Positions 15,510-22,700 of a DNA stretch of 22,799 bases are shown here, in pieces (within the stretch, counting starts at the first letter, position 1; every line of letters begins with the position of its first letter). The translations under genes and the position numbers were made by a program. The notes under the pieces are model-generated. The model made no database searches. It saw nothing but the letters and a program-made list of their open reading frames with translations, and was not told where the DNA came from. Source of the stretch: Nostoc sp. CHAB 5834 (GTDB lineage: Bacteria > Cyanobacteriota > Cyanobacteriia > Cyanobacteriales > Nostocaceae); contig JAIVFU010000101.1 in NCBI GenBank assembly GCA_020829485.1, positions 1-22,799 of the forward strand, read 5' to 3'.

Positions 15510-15848
15510 CTAATAATTCACCACCAACGGCAGAATTTTTAGCCACTCTGAACCTAACAATACTTCCGTAATTTCATTGCCCACATAAACATTAATTTCA
15601 TACTCTTGTTCGTTTAATATCACTTTGCCTAAATAAATATCAAATCTTGATTCTCCCTTAGCAGTTCGTAAAGATTCCTCACCGATATAAAACCAGTCTA
15701 GAACCTCTAAATCTTGTTTGTTAATAGCGAGAAAGCCTGTAAAACCAGTATCCAACATAGCATCTACAGGCAAATCTAATCCATCAGATGTAATCAAATC
15801 AATTTCAAAAAATAGTTGCCCATTATCTCCAAAATCCCCCTGAATCAT
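15510..15848 (-). CDS. Retropepsin-like (clan AA) aspartic protease
   Basis: 112 residues. The D-T-G motif (33-35) in AMLDTGFTGFLAI and the C-terminal VLLGSEWL match single-domain bacterial clan AA aspartic proteases, which work as dimers with one aspartate from each subunit. No signal peptide or membrane segment is seen. The start overlaps the stop of the upstream gene (ATGA at 15845-15848), so the two are co-translated. Its substrate is unknown; a partner role with the upstream protein is inferred from the overlap. Confidence 0.85.
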   Translation of the reverse strand: MIQGDFGDNGQLFFEIDLITSDGLDLPVDAMLDTGFTGFLAINKQDLEVLDWFYIGEESLRTAKGESRFDIYLGKVILNEQEYEINVYVGNEITEVLLGSEWLKILPLVVNY

Positions 15849-16162
15849 ATTGTGCCAGTTGTTCCCGTTTCATTTAAACAGAATACACAATGTCTACTAT
15901 TTGAGTATTTTTCAAGGGATTTTTTATGAGCTTGCATTCTATCTACATCAATTAAGTAATCACCACTATCTGGCTCCACTGCAATATACCAGCCGTAGTG
16001 TTCCTTAATCAAATCTGGACGTACACGCTCAAAAATTTCCCGGCAGCGATGATAAAATACCTCATCTTCAGCTTTGCGTCTAGCAAGTTCTTCTGGTGGT
16101 AAAGTCCGTTCTGGAAAAATTCTGCCTCGACGTGCAGGTTGTTTTGCAGTTGATTCAGTCAT
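15845..16162 (-). CDS. Small partner protein of the aspartic protease cassette
   Basis: 105 residues. A basic N-terminus (KQPARRGRIFPERTLPPEELARRKAE, about 8-33, given here as a composition note: rich in R and P) precedes FYHRCREIFERVRPDLI and the block HYGWYIAVEPDSGDYLID, then a conserved-looking CVFCLNETG near the C-terminus. I recall the combination of this type of protein with a small aspartic protease from cyanobacterial genomes. The function is unknown; it could be a substrate, an inhibitor or an antitoxin-like partner. It is the first gene of the pair. Confidence 0.75.
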   Translation of the reverse strand: MTESTAKQPARRGRIFPERTLPPEELARRKAEDEVFYHRCREIFERVRPDLIKEHYGWYIAVEPDSGDYLIDVDRMQAHKKSLEKYSNSRHCVFCLNETGTTGTI

Positions 16163-16218
16163 AGTAATTACCCCTATTTGCTAATGCTGCCTTAACTTTA
16201 TTTTACAGAAAGATAAAG

Positions 16219-16345
16219 GCGATCGCTTTTACTTTCTCCGCGATTTACCTATTAACTAAAAATAATACAATATATCTCTTTTCTTACCTCTGCGTTCTCT
16301 GCGCCTCTGCGGTAGCTGCGGCAAGCCTACGTTTAAAAATAACTA
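16219..16345 (+). repeat. Repeat copy D
   Basis: It begins with GCGATCGC, reads RFYFLRDLPIN and TAA in the core, and carries the ATATATCTCTTTTCTTACC and CTCTGCGCCTCTGCGGT (16297-16313) tail, so it is closest to copy A. It lies just upstream of the aspartic protease cassette. The rest of the 16163-16651 spacer is AT-rich and holds no other gene. Confidence 0.85.
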
Positions 16346-16541
16346 GAGTGCGAGTTGTTTTGGGGTTTATTCATTTATAAATAATTAATACTATCTCTTG
16401 ACTTAATTTTATTTTATGAGAAGTAATAACCAGCGATCGCGCAGCCTTCCCCAATCGCTATCTTCCTTTTTTCTTCAGTATCTTTTATTTATAGTGATAA
16501 ACTTTACAAAAATTTTATACTTAGCCACTATGTAACTTCAT

Positions 16542-16554
16542 TTACATAATGTAA
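16542..16554. promoter_or_regulatory. Palindrome TTACAT-A-ATGTAA, possible operator
   Basis: A perfect 6-bp inverted repeat with a one-base centre, 98 bases upstream of the tandem-Nif11 gene. A related half-site (ATGTAAC) lies at 16530-16536. It is a plausible regulator site; which regulator is unknown. Confidence 0.35.
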
Positions 16555-16651
16555 GAGATTTAGTACTGTCGAAGAAACAGATTATACTGACTACACTGGT
16601 GTTCATTAATAACTAACCATAACAAGTTTTAAACTTAGGTGGAGATGAGCC

Positions 16652-17311
16652 ATGTATTACCAAATTTGGAATTTCTTTCTTAAAGAAGAAAAATACATTT
16701 ATTGGAAAGAAAAAATAAAACTTAACAAAAGTTTTGACAAAGTTACATGGGAAAAGATTATTGATTTTTTGTCGTTAGTAGAGCAAACTTTCCAATTGAA
16801 AAGTCAACTAGCAGAAACCGATAGCCTTGAGCCATTTCTGAGGTTAGCAACAGAGAATGGTTACAATTTGACGGCAGAAGAACTTGGCTGGTTTCTAGTG
16901 ACGAGAAGACAGATTTGGGATCTTTTTGATTTGGCACAAAAAATGCCATCTCTTAAAGAAGAATTGCTCATAGCTAAAGATCCGCAGCAGTTCGTCAAAA
17001 TAGCAGCCGAAAATAACTATTACTTTTCTGTAGAAGAGTTAGCTTGGTTATTAATTGAAATCAAATCATCGTCAGAATTAGTATCCATCAACAATAGTGT
17101 TGGGGAGATTCTCACAGGTTCAAACTACGGCAGAATTGAAATAGGATACTGGATTTGGCTAGCAGAAGACTGGGGAATTGTGCCAGCATTCTGTCATCGA
17201 GACAAGCCGGGTAATTTATTATCTGGAGATACCAACAATCCTTTTTTACTCGATCGCTGTTTTCTACCCAAGAGCTATTTTAATCAACGCCTCTTGGTAA
17301 GTTGTAGGTAG
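16652..17311 (+). CDS. Protein with two tandem Nif11-like domains
   Basis: 219 residues. Two Nif11-type units are recognisable: about 46-88 (FLSLVEQTFQLKSQL, FLRLATENGYNLTAEELGWFL) and about 91-134 (LFDLAQKMPSLKEELL, FVKIAAENNYYFSVEELAWLL). The family is named for a nitrogen-fixation-associated protein and also supplies leader peptides of some ribosomal peptides. Here there is no Gly-Gly cleavage site or core region and no modifying enzyme nearby, so a peptide precursor is unlikely. The last 75 residues are not recognised and contain three cysteines or more. The ATG is well supported by AGGTGGAG at about 16637-16644. Role unknown. Confidence 0.75.
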   Translation: MYYQIWNFFLKEEKYIYWKEKIKLNKSFDKVTWEKIIDFLSLVEQTFQLKSQLAETDSLEPFLRLATENGYNLTAEELGWFLVTRRQIWDLFDLAQKMPSLKEELLIAKDPQQFVKIAAENNYYFSVEELAWLLIEIKSSSELVSINNSVGEILTGSNYGRIEIGYWIWLAEDWGIVPAFCHRDKPGNLLSGDTNNPFLLDRCFLPKSYFNQRLLVSCR

Positions 17312-17345
17312 TAATTCATAATTTAAAGAACGTGGGATCTGCTGC

Positions 17346-17445
17346 AATACGGTTCAGTTAAGGCGAGAACTGTTTTTTTACGAACCGCAGAGGCGCAGAG
17401 GAAGCAGAGAGAAGAAGAAGCAATAATGCTTAACTGAACTGTATT
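17346..17445. mobile_element. 100-bp MITE with 11-bp target site duplication
   Basis: Terminal inverted repeats AATACGGTTCAGTTAAG (17346-17362) and its inverted counterpart 17429-17445 match at 16 of 17 positions. GGGATCTGCTG occurs directly outside the right end (17446-17456) and, with one extra C, outside the left end (17334-17344), which is a convincing target duplication. The interior contains CGAACCGCAGAGGCGCAGAG (17381-17400), the exact reverse complement of a block in repeat copy A. It carries no coding sequence. Confidence 0.85.
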
Positions 17446-17464
17446 GGGATCTGCTGAACTCTCC

Positions 17465-17485
17465 ACACTCATGAAAAATGAGTGT
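17465..17485. repeat. Hairpin with GAAAA loop
   Basis: ACACTCAT (17465-17472) pairs with ATGAGTGT (17478-17485). It is a simple 8-bp hairpin in the spacer between the Nif11 gene and pgi, without a T-run. Confidence 0.4.
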
Positions 17486-17528
17486 GTGGACTGCTGTACA
17501 GTGTCTAAAATTTATGAATTATAAAGTA

Positions 17529-17570
17529 AAGCATCCTAGATGGAAGATAAAACTTCTATCTAGGATGCTT
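17529..17570. terminator. 18-bp stem-loop between convergent genes
   Basis: The arms 17529-17546 and 17553-17570 pair over 18 positions with a single G-U pair around a six-base ATAAAA loop. It lies between the convergent Nif11 gene and pgi, and is a candidate bidirectional transcription block, but it lacks a strong adjacent T-run. Confidence 0.5.
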
Positions 17571-17576
17571 CACAAT

Positions 17577-17602
17577 AAAAAAATTGTTGCTGATACAACA
17601 AT
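17577..17602 (-). terminator. Rho-independent terminator of pgi
   Basis: On the reverse strand, ATTGTTG pairs with CAACAAT (17596-17602 with 17583-17589) around a six-base loop, followed by seven Ts (complement of 17577-17583). It is 35 bases past the pgi stop codon. Confidence 0.8.
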
Positions 17603-17636
17603 TATGAACAAAAGTGTGATATCTAAACTAGAGCTA

Positions 17637-19223
17637 TCAGCTAGCAGAAACGGTTAAACTGCCGGGTTTCTGAAGATCACCTTGCAAAACCACACCTCGC
17701 TGATTGGCATGGATATGACGCAAAATCTTGTAAATTGCCTCAATTTGCTCTGATGCGCCTGCTTTCTCTGCAAGTTCGTCAAGAGAAATGGGAGCTTTTT
17801 GTTTTTGCAGCACTGCTACCACTCGTGTTTGCAAATCGAGAATAGAGGCGGCTGCTTTTTTGCCAGCTTCTACCCCTGGTTGATGGTAGGCGTTGACGTT
17901 GACTAAGCTAGCGTATAAACCAACAGCGCGTTCATACAAAGCAATTAATGCCCCTACAGTTCGGGGATTAACTTGGGGAATCGTGACTGTTATCGAATCG
18001 CGGTGATTTTCATAAAGCGCTTGTCGGGTTCCTTGAAGAAAACCAGAAAGATAATCGCCTGATGTAACTCCCGGATCTATTTCAGTGGATGGCCCCTGAC
18101 GATCTTCCAACACTTCGATGAAGGTAGCAAAGAAATTCGCTACACCCTCACGCAACTGTTGGACGTAAGCGTGTTGATCTGTTGAGCCTTTGTTGCCATA
18201 AACGGCAATTCCTTGATGGACAACGTTACCATCTAAGTCTTTTTCCTTGCCCAAGGATTCCATCACTAGCTGTTGCAAATAGCGACTGAATAAAAATAAG
18301 CTGTCCTTGTAAGGTAGAACAACCATATCTTTTTCGCCCTTTCCGTTACCAGCAAAGTACCAAGACAATGCAAGCAAGGCTGCTGGGTTATTTTTCACAT
18401 CTGAGACGCGGGTAGCGTCATCCATTTCTTTTGCGCCATCTAGGATGGCGTGAACATCAATGCCCTGCAATGCGGCTGGTACTAGCCCCACAGCAGACAT
18501 TTCTGAGGTACGTCCTCCTACCCAGTCATACATGGGAAATCTAGCTAGCCAACCTTCGTCTTTGGCTAGTTTATCGAGGTTGCTGTCAACGCTGGTAATT
18601 GCTACCGCATATTGAGCGAACTCCAAATTGTGTCCGGCGTAGGCTTTTTTAACTTCAATCATGCCGTTACGAGGTTCTGGGGTTCCTCCAGATTTGGAGA
18701 TCACCAAAACCAAAGTGCTGGCGAGGCTATTTCGTAGATGATTGATAACGCGATCGATACCTGCTGGATCGTTGTTATCGATAAAGTGAAGTTTCAGGGG
18801 CGGGAAATCAGGAGCAAGGGCTTCCGCGACGAATTGGGGGCCGAGGGCGGAACCACCAATGCCAATGGAGATAATATCCGTAAAGCGGCTTGCTCTGGGA
18901 GGATGAATAGCACCTGTTTGGACTTTTTCCGCAAAGGCTTCGATTTGTTCTAGGGTTTGGACAATTTCTTGTGTAAGTTCTGGAGTTGGCGCTAAATCAG
19001 GATTTCGCAGCCAGTAGTGTCCAACCATGCGATTCTCGTCAGGATTTGCGATCGCACCCTTCTCTAGTTCAGCCATATCCGCAAACGCCTTGTCAAACTT
19101 CGGCTGCAACGATTCTACAAAGGCATCGTCGAACCCTATCCGACTCACATCTAAGTAAAGTCCTAATCCCTCGTGGAAATATAACCAGTTTTGGTATCTT
19201 TGCCAAAGTGCCCTAGCATCCAT
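17637..19223 (-). CDS. pgi: Glucose-6-phosphate isomerase
   Basis: 528 residues; interconverts glucose 6-phosphate and fructose 6-phosphate in the cytosol, linking glycolysis, the oxidative pentose phosphate pathway and glycogen metabolism. The sequence has [11 protein letters not shown] (phosphate-binding loop), [11 protein letters not shown], the [10 protein letters not shown] segment with the catalytic glutamate, GSTDQHAY with the catalytic histidine, and [11 protein letters not shown] with the catalytic lysine near residue 455. The length fits the cyanobacterial and bacterial form. The ATG start at 19221-19223 matches the family N-terminus. It is monocistronic, with a terminator downstream. 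Confidence 0.97.
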   Translation of the reverse strand: MDARALWQRYQNWLYFHEGLGLYLDVSRIGFDDAFVESLQPKFDKAFADMAELEKGAIANPDENRMVGHYWLRNPDLAPTPELTQEIVQTLEQIEAFAEKVQTGAIHPPRASRFTDIISIGIGGSALGPQFVAEALAPDFPPLKLHFIDNNDPAGIDRVINHLRNSLASTLVLVISKSGGTPEPRNGMIEVKKAYAGHNLEFAQYAVAITSVDSNLDKLAKDEGWLARFPMYDWVGGRTSEMSAVGLVPAALQGIDVHAILDGAKEMDDATRVSDVKNNPAALLALSWYFAGNGKGEKDMVVLPYKDSLFLFSRYLQQLVMESLGKEKDLDGNVVHQGIAVYGNKGSTDQHAYVQQLREGVANFFATFIEVLEDRQGPSTEIDPGVTSGDYLSGFLQGTRQALYENHRDSITVTIPQVNPRTVGALIALYERAVGLYASLVNVNAYHQPGVEAGKKAAASILDLQTRVVAVLQKQKAPISLDELAEKAGASEQIEAIYKILRHIHANQRGVVLQGDLQKPGSLTVSAS

Positions 19224-19334
19224 AGGGAAATCTCAAATAAAGTGTTTTTCAAAACCAGTTTAATGTAAGGTTATAGCGATCCCTGCCTAGCGTTATACAG
19301 TTTACAGTTTTAAGTGTCCTCTTGACTGTGCCAA

Positions 19335-19358
19335 TTTTAGATTTTAGATTTTAGATTA
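19335..19358. repeat. TTTTAGA heptamer repeats
   Basis: Three tandem TTTTAGA heptamers in the 247-base spacer upstream of pgi. Further along (about 19423-19456) the CAAAATCC motif repeats. They belong to the same general class of short cyanobacterial tandem repeats as those near 4540 and 20100. Confidence 0.6.
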
Positions 19359-19470
19359 AAAATTATTTCGGTTGATGCCCCGCACTTCTTTACCAGACGC
19401 TACCGCGAACGTGGGTAGAACAAATCCAAAATCCGCAATTCCAAAATCCAAAATTGATTGACTCTTCACT

Positions 19471-19728
19471 TCAAACATCTGGCATAGGGATGACACGCAG
19501 AAATTTCACAATTTCACCCCTAATTTCTATACCAATCAGGTAATTATCGAGGGTAAAGCGGTGAAAAATGCCTTCACTATCAAGCTGTCGCAGTTCTTTT
19601 AAATCGCTCAACTGCCACTTTTGGGCTAACTCAATAAACACAAAATCATACACCCGCTCGTAGGCGGCAGGTTCTAAATTCTTCAGGTCTAGCAAAAAAG
19701 ACCTTGCATAGCGCATTTCCAGACTCAC
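19471..19728 (-). CDS. RelE/ParE-like toxin of a second toxin-antitoxin pair
   Basis: 85 residues: RYARSFLLDLKNLEPAAYERVY (helical, given as a stretch of two helices), FVFIELAQKWQLSDLKELRQLDSEGIFHRF (charged centre) and the closing strands DNYLIGIEIRGEIVKFLRVIPMP. This is the shape of the compact RelE/ParE superfamily, where the strands carry the basic RNA-cleaving or gyrase-binding surface. It lies 53 bases downstream of a small antitoxin-like gene on the same strand. The family match is good, but the exact target is unknown. Confidence 0.7.
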   Translation of the reverse strand: MSLEMRYARSFLLDLKNLEPAAYERVYDFVFIELAQKWQLSDLKELRQLDSEGIFHRFTLDNYLIGIEIRGEIVKFLRVIPMPDV

Positions 19729-19781
19729 TAGGCGTTACCTTAACCAAAATTTGAGGGGCCAGAAAAGAAAGCGCTGCTGAA

Positions 19782-19979
19782 TCAGAAAAACATCAACAGT
19801 CTTACCGCTTCTTCATGGGTTAAAATATCCCACGGTTGCTGCGATCGCTTGACTTGTTGTATCGCTTTAAGCATATAAAAGTCACAATGTAAAGCTTCGA
19901 GAACGTCCCAAATGTTTTGCAAATCGTCATCGGCTAACTGCTCGATTAAGTGATGCATTCTCAGTCGCAGCAAATTCAT
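19782..19979 (-). CDS. Small antitoxin-like protein
   Basis: 65 residues: LRMHHLIEQLADDDLQNIWD (helix with acidic residues), VLEALHCDFYMLKAIQQVKRSQQPWDILTHEEAVRLL. The pattern resembles the small helical antitoxin partners of RelE-type toxins in cyanobacteria. The C-terminus ends abruptly in MFF, so a shortened or frameshifted tail is possible. The pairing with the toxin downstream is inferred from order and strand; the 53-base gap is wider than the overlap typical of such pairs. Confidence 0.55.
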   Translation of the reverse strand: MNLLRLRMHHLIEQLADDDLQNIWDVLEALHCDFYMLKAIQQVKRSQQPWDILTHEEAVRLLMFF

Positions 19980-20072
19980 ACGTCAACTATTCCCTACCAG
20001 CAAACACCAACAATAAATAGTATTCCCATAAAACTTAGCTACGCTCAAGCTACGCTAAAATTTATTCGCTTA

Positions 20073-20229
20073 GTGAGTGGGAGTGGGGAGTAGGGAGTAG
20101 GGAGTAGGGAGTAGGGGGACAAGGAAAATAACCATTCCCCATTCCCCACTCCCCACTCCCCATTCCCCATTCCCCACTCCCCACTCCCCACTCCCCACTA
20201 CCCACTCCCCACTCCCCACTCCCCATTCC
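20073..20229. repeat. Long complementary heptamer tracts (GGGGAGT / ACTCCCC)
   Basis: A G-rich tract of GGGAGTA-type heptamers (about 20073-20118) is followed by a C-rich tract of CCCCACT and CCCCATT heptamers (about 20134-20229). The two arms are complementary and can form a long hairpin around a 15-base spacer. The C-rich tract ends 5 bases before the ATG at 20235, so it occupies the place of the ribosome-binding site of the transporter gene. Confidence 0.9.
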
Positions 20230-20234
20230 AAAAC

Positions 20235-21368
20235 ATGGTTGACTATCTCATTTTCTTAGCCATTTCTACAGCACTTTTCGCTCTATTCGGACTAGGACTC
20301 AATTTACAGTGGGGCTTTACAGGATTAATTAACTTTGGTCATATTGCTTTCATGACTCTGGGAGCATATACAACCGTATTGTTAAGCTTAAAGGGTGTGC
20401 CCTTACTAATATCGGCAGTAGCCGGGGCAATTGTCGCCGCCTTGTTGGGTTTAGTAATTGGTTTTGCAACTCTACGCTTGCGGGAAGATTATCTGTCAAT
20501 TGTGACTATTGGTACAGGAGAATTAATTCGTTTGGTGGTAAATAACCAGGATTTACCTGTGGGTGACACCTGGATACCTGGGACATCTGGTGTGCAAAGT
20601 TATCCCATACCCCTATCCACAGAGCCAAATTTGTTTGTCAGGTTTGGGATGATTGGATTGTTAACGCTATTAACTGCTGTAACTTTTTTTACGTTATGGG
20701 GATGGATTCGCAACACCCAAATATCTCGGACTACTGATTTAGGTAAAAGGACAACTAGCAAGCAAGAATTTATATCTCGCTTGGGTGTGGCAATTGTTTT
20801 AGCAGTTTTGGCAGCAGCGATTTATATTTCTGGGGTAATCGGACTGTATAATTACAACCCAAAAGCCGGTTTAATGCTGGTGTTACTGCTGATTTTAGCA
20901 TTTGTATACTGGCGGTTAGAAATTTTGGTGCGATCGCCTTGGGGTAGAATTCTCAAAGCTATCCGTGAAGATGAAGAAATTCCCAAGGCGTTAGGAAAAA
21001 ATGTCTTTTGGTATAAATTACAATCTCTCATGTTAGGAGGTGCGATCGCAGGTATCGCTGGTGCTTTCTTTGCTTGGCAACTCAGTGCCATTTATTCTGA
21101 TAATTTCCAACCACAACTAACCTTTGACACTTGGATTATGGTGATTTTAGGCGGTTCTGGTAATAACGTTGGCACAATCTTAGGTGCGGTAATTTTCTTT
21201 GCTTACGATGCACTGACGCGGGAAGTCTTACCCAGAATCGTCCCCCTTGATGAAGCTCGTTTGGGTGCATTTCGGATCATGGTAATCGGACTAATTTTGA
21301 TGGTACTGATGATTTGGCGACCTCAAGGTATCTTAGGGAAAAAGGAGGAACTTACTCTTGGTAAATGA
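20235..21368 (+). CDS. livM: LivM-type branched-chain/neutral amino acid ABC transporter permease
   Basis: 377 residues with about 8-10 hydrophobic segments and the LivM-type signature GLNLQWGFTGLINFGHIAFM (in two parts: GLNLQWGFTG, LINFGHIAF) and RLREDYLSIVTIG, plus AIREDEEIPKALG, the cytoplasmic loop that contacts the ATPase. It has a hydrophilic insertion near residues 165-180. Cyanobacterial Nat (N-I) systems contain such permeases, so natD is a likely alternative name. No Shine-Dalgarno site precedes the ATG because a heptamer repeat abuts it. The ATPase gene overlaps its 3' end by 11 bases, so the two form one unit; the binding protein, second permease and second ATPase are not in the window. 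Confidence 0.85.
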   Translation: MVDYLIFLAISTALFALFGLGLNLQWGFTGLINFGHIAFMTLGAYTTVLLSLKGVPLLISAVAGAIVAALLGLVIGFATLRLREDYLSIVTIGTGELIRLVVNNQDLPVGDTWIPGTSGVQSYPIPLSTEPNLFVRFGMIGLLTLLTAVTFFTLWGWIRNTQISRTTDLGKRTTSKQEFISRLGVAIVLAVLAAAIYISGVIGLYNYNPKAGLMLVLLLILAFVYWRLEILVRSPWGRILKAIREDEEIPKALGKNVFWYKLQSLMLGGAIAGIAGAFFAWQLSAIYSDNFQPQLTFDTWIMVILGGSGNNVGTILGAVIFFAYDALTREVLPRIVPLDEARLGAFRIMVIGLILMVLMIWRPQGILGKKEELTLGK

Positions 21369-22140
21369 CTATTCATTGCCACTTCCCCTTTTGGTAGCTA
21401 CTGGACTTTCTAAAAGCTTTGGTGGTATCAAAGCAGTTAATGAGGCGAAAATCGAAGTTGCTAAAGGCAGCATTACGGGCTTGATTGGCCCCAATGGTGC
21501 TGGTAAAACGACTTTATTTAACTTACTCTCAAACTTCATTCGCCCAGATAAGGGACGAGTCATTTTTGACGGCGAACCGATTCACAACTTGCAACCATAT
21601 CAAATCGCCCAACAGGGAGTAATCCGCACTTTTCAGGTTGCACGGACTCTCTCGCGGTTGTCGGTGTTAGAAAATATGCTGCTGGCGGCGCAAAAACAAA
21701 CGGGTGAAAATTTTTGGCAAGTGCAGTTGCAGCCGCACATCGTCGCTAAGGAAGAAAAGGAACTCGAAGAACGAGCAATGTTTCTCTTAGAGTCAGTAGG
21801 CTTGGCAAAAAAAGCACACGATTATGCTGGTGGCTTGTCTGGTGGACAACGCAAGCTGTTGGAAATGGGACGGGCGCTGATGACTAATCCCAAGTTAATT
21901 TTGTTGGATGAACCAGCTGCTGGTGTGAATCCAAAACTGATTGATGATATTTGCGATCGCATTATCACTTGGAACCGTCAAGATGGCATGACTTTTTTGA
22001 TTATTGAACACAATATGGATGTAATTATGTCATTGTGCGATCGCGTTTGGGTACTTGCCGAAGGACAGAATTTGGCTGACGGTACACCATCGGAGATTCA
22101 AACTAATCCCAAAGTTTTAGAAGCTTATTTGGGCAAATAA
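21358..22140 (+). CDS. livG: LivG-type ABC transporter ATP-binding protein
   Basis: 260 residues, the ATPase partner of the upstream permease (NatA in cyanobacterial nomenclature is likely). Walker A is GPNGAGKT (44-51), the Q-loop lies at RTFQ (90-93), the LSGGQ signature is at 160-164, Walker B ILLDEP at 181-186 and the H-loop histidine at 218. The C-terminal GTPSEIQTNPKVLEAYLG is typical of LivG. The start is a TTG with a good AAAGGAGG (21341-21348) about nine bases upstream, inside the permease gene. No ATG fits the conserved N-terminus as well. Confidence 0.9.
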   Translation: MVNDYSLPLPLLVATGLSKSFGGIKAVNEAKIEVAKGSITGLIGPNGAGKTTLFNLLSNFIRPDKGRVIFDGEPIHNLQPYQIAQQGVIRTFQVARTLSRLSVLENMLLAAQKQTGENFWQVQLQPHIVAKEEKELEERAMFLLESVGLAKKAHDYAGGLSGGQRKLLEMGRALMTNPKLILLDEPAAGVNPKLIDDICDRIITWNRQDGMTFLIIEHNMDVIMSLCDRVWVLAEGQNLADGTPSEIQTNPKVLEAYLGK

Positions 22141-22193
22141 AACAGGAGTCAGAATTCAGAATATTCTACCCATAAAGGGATAGGGAGCTTTTT

Positions 22194-22700
22194 ATGTCAA
22201 TGATGACAGTCAGAGATTTAGAGCAAGTTCAAACCGCTTTTACCGAAGCAGGTTTAGATTACCAGCTCGAACTCGAAAATGGGAAAATTTCAATAATGGG
22301 GCCGTCAGACATTGTATCCAGCGAAATCAATAGTCGTCTCATCGCCTTTCTCTTTGCTTGGATAAATCCTCGTCGCTGGGGAAGAGTATTTGATTCCGCT
22401 GGCGGTTTCATCATGCCAGATACAAACCTCAAAGTACCCGATGTTTCCTTTGTTCGTGCTTCCCGACTTCTCCAAAGTCCTCGTTACTTTGGAGAACTTG
22501 TCCCTGACTTGGTGGTAGAAATTAAATCTCAGAGCCATAAAGTTAAACTTATAGTAGCCAAAATTCTGAAATTTATAGAATTAGGAGCGATCGTCGGGAT
22601 TTTGATTGATCCTGATGAAGAGACAGTTACAATTTATCGCTCTACAGGCGAACCGACAGTTTTAGAAAATGGAGTCATAAAAGGAAACAAGACCCTGTAA
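22194..22700 (+). CDS. Uma2/DUF820-type restriction endonuclease-fold protein with truncated C-terminus
   Basis: 168 residues of the Uma2 family, PD-(D/E)XK-fold proteins that are abundant in cyanobacteria and of unknown role. The nuclease residues are present: VPDVSFVRA (D83) and VVEIKS (E109, K111). After TVLENG (about residue 156-161) the usual C-terminal block (a short strand followed by a PGW-containing tail) is missing and is replaced by VIKGNKTL and a stop. The same DNA, read in another frame, encodes an IS630-family transposase, so the 3' end of the gene is disrupted. The ATG at 22194 is one of two (22194, 22200). It may still fold as a nuclease domain, but this is uncertain. Confidence 0.75.
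   Translation: MSMMTVRDLEQVQTAFTEAGLDYQLELENGKISIMGPSDIVSSEINSRLIAFLFAWINPRRWGRVFDSAGGFIMPDTNLKVPDVSFVRASRLLQSPRYFGELVPDLVVEIKSQSHKVKLIVAKILKFIELGAIVGILIDPDEETVTIYRSTGEPTVLENGVIKGNKTL

Noticed and set aside
15386..15571. 61-residue plus-strand open frame
   Set aside because: It overlaps repeat copy C and the end of the aspartic protease gene and has no ribosome-binding site or family pattern.
16398..16430. Possible promoter (TTGACT with an AT-rich downstream box)
   Set aside because: The -10-like hexamers have wrong spacing (11 or 20 bases), so the match is not convincing.
20087..20229. Possible CRISPR or origin-type iterons
   Set aside because: The units are 7-bp heptamers without spacers or a common binding-site spacing; they fit the short tandem repeat class of filamentous cyanobacteria.
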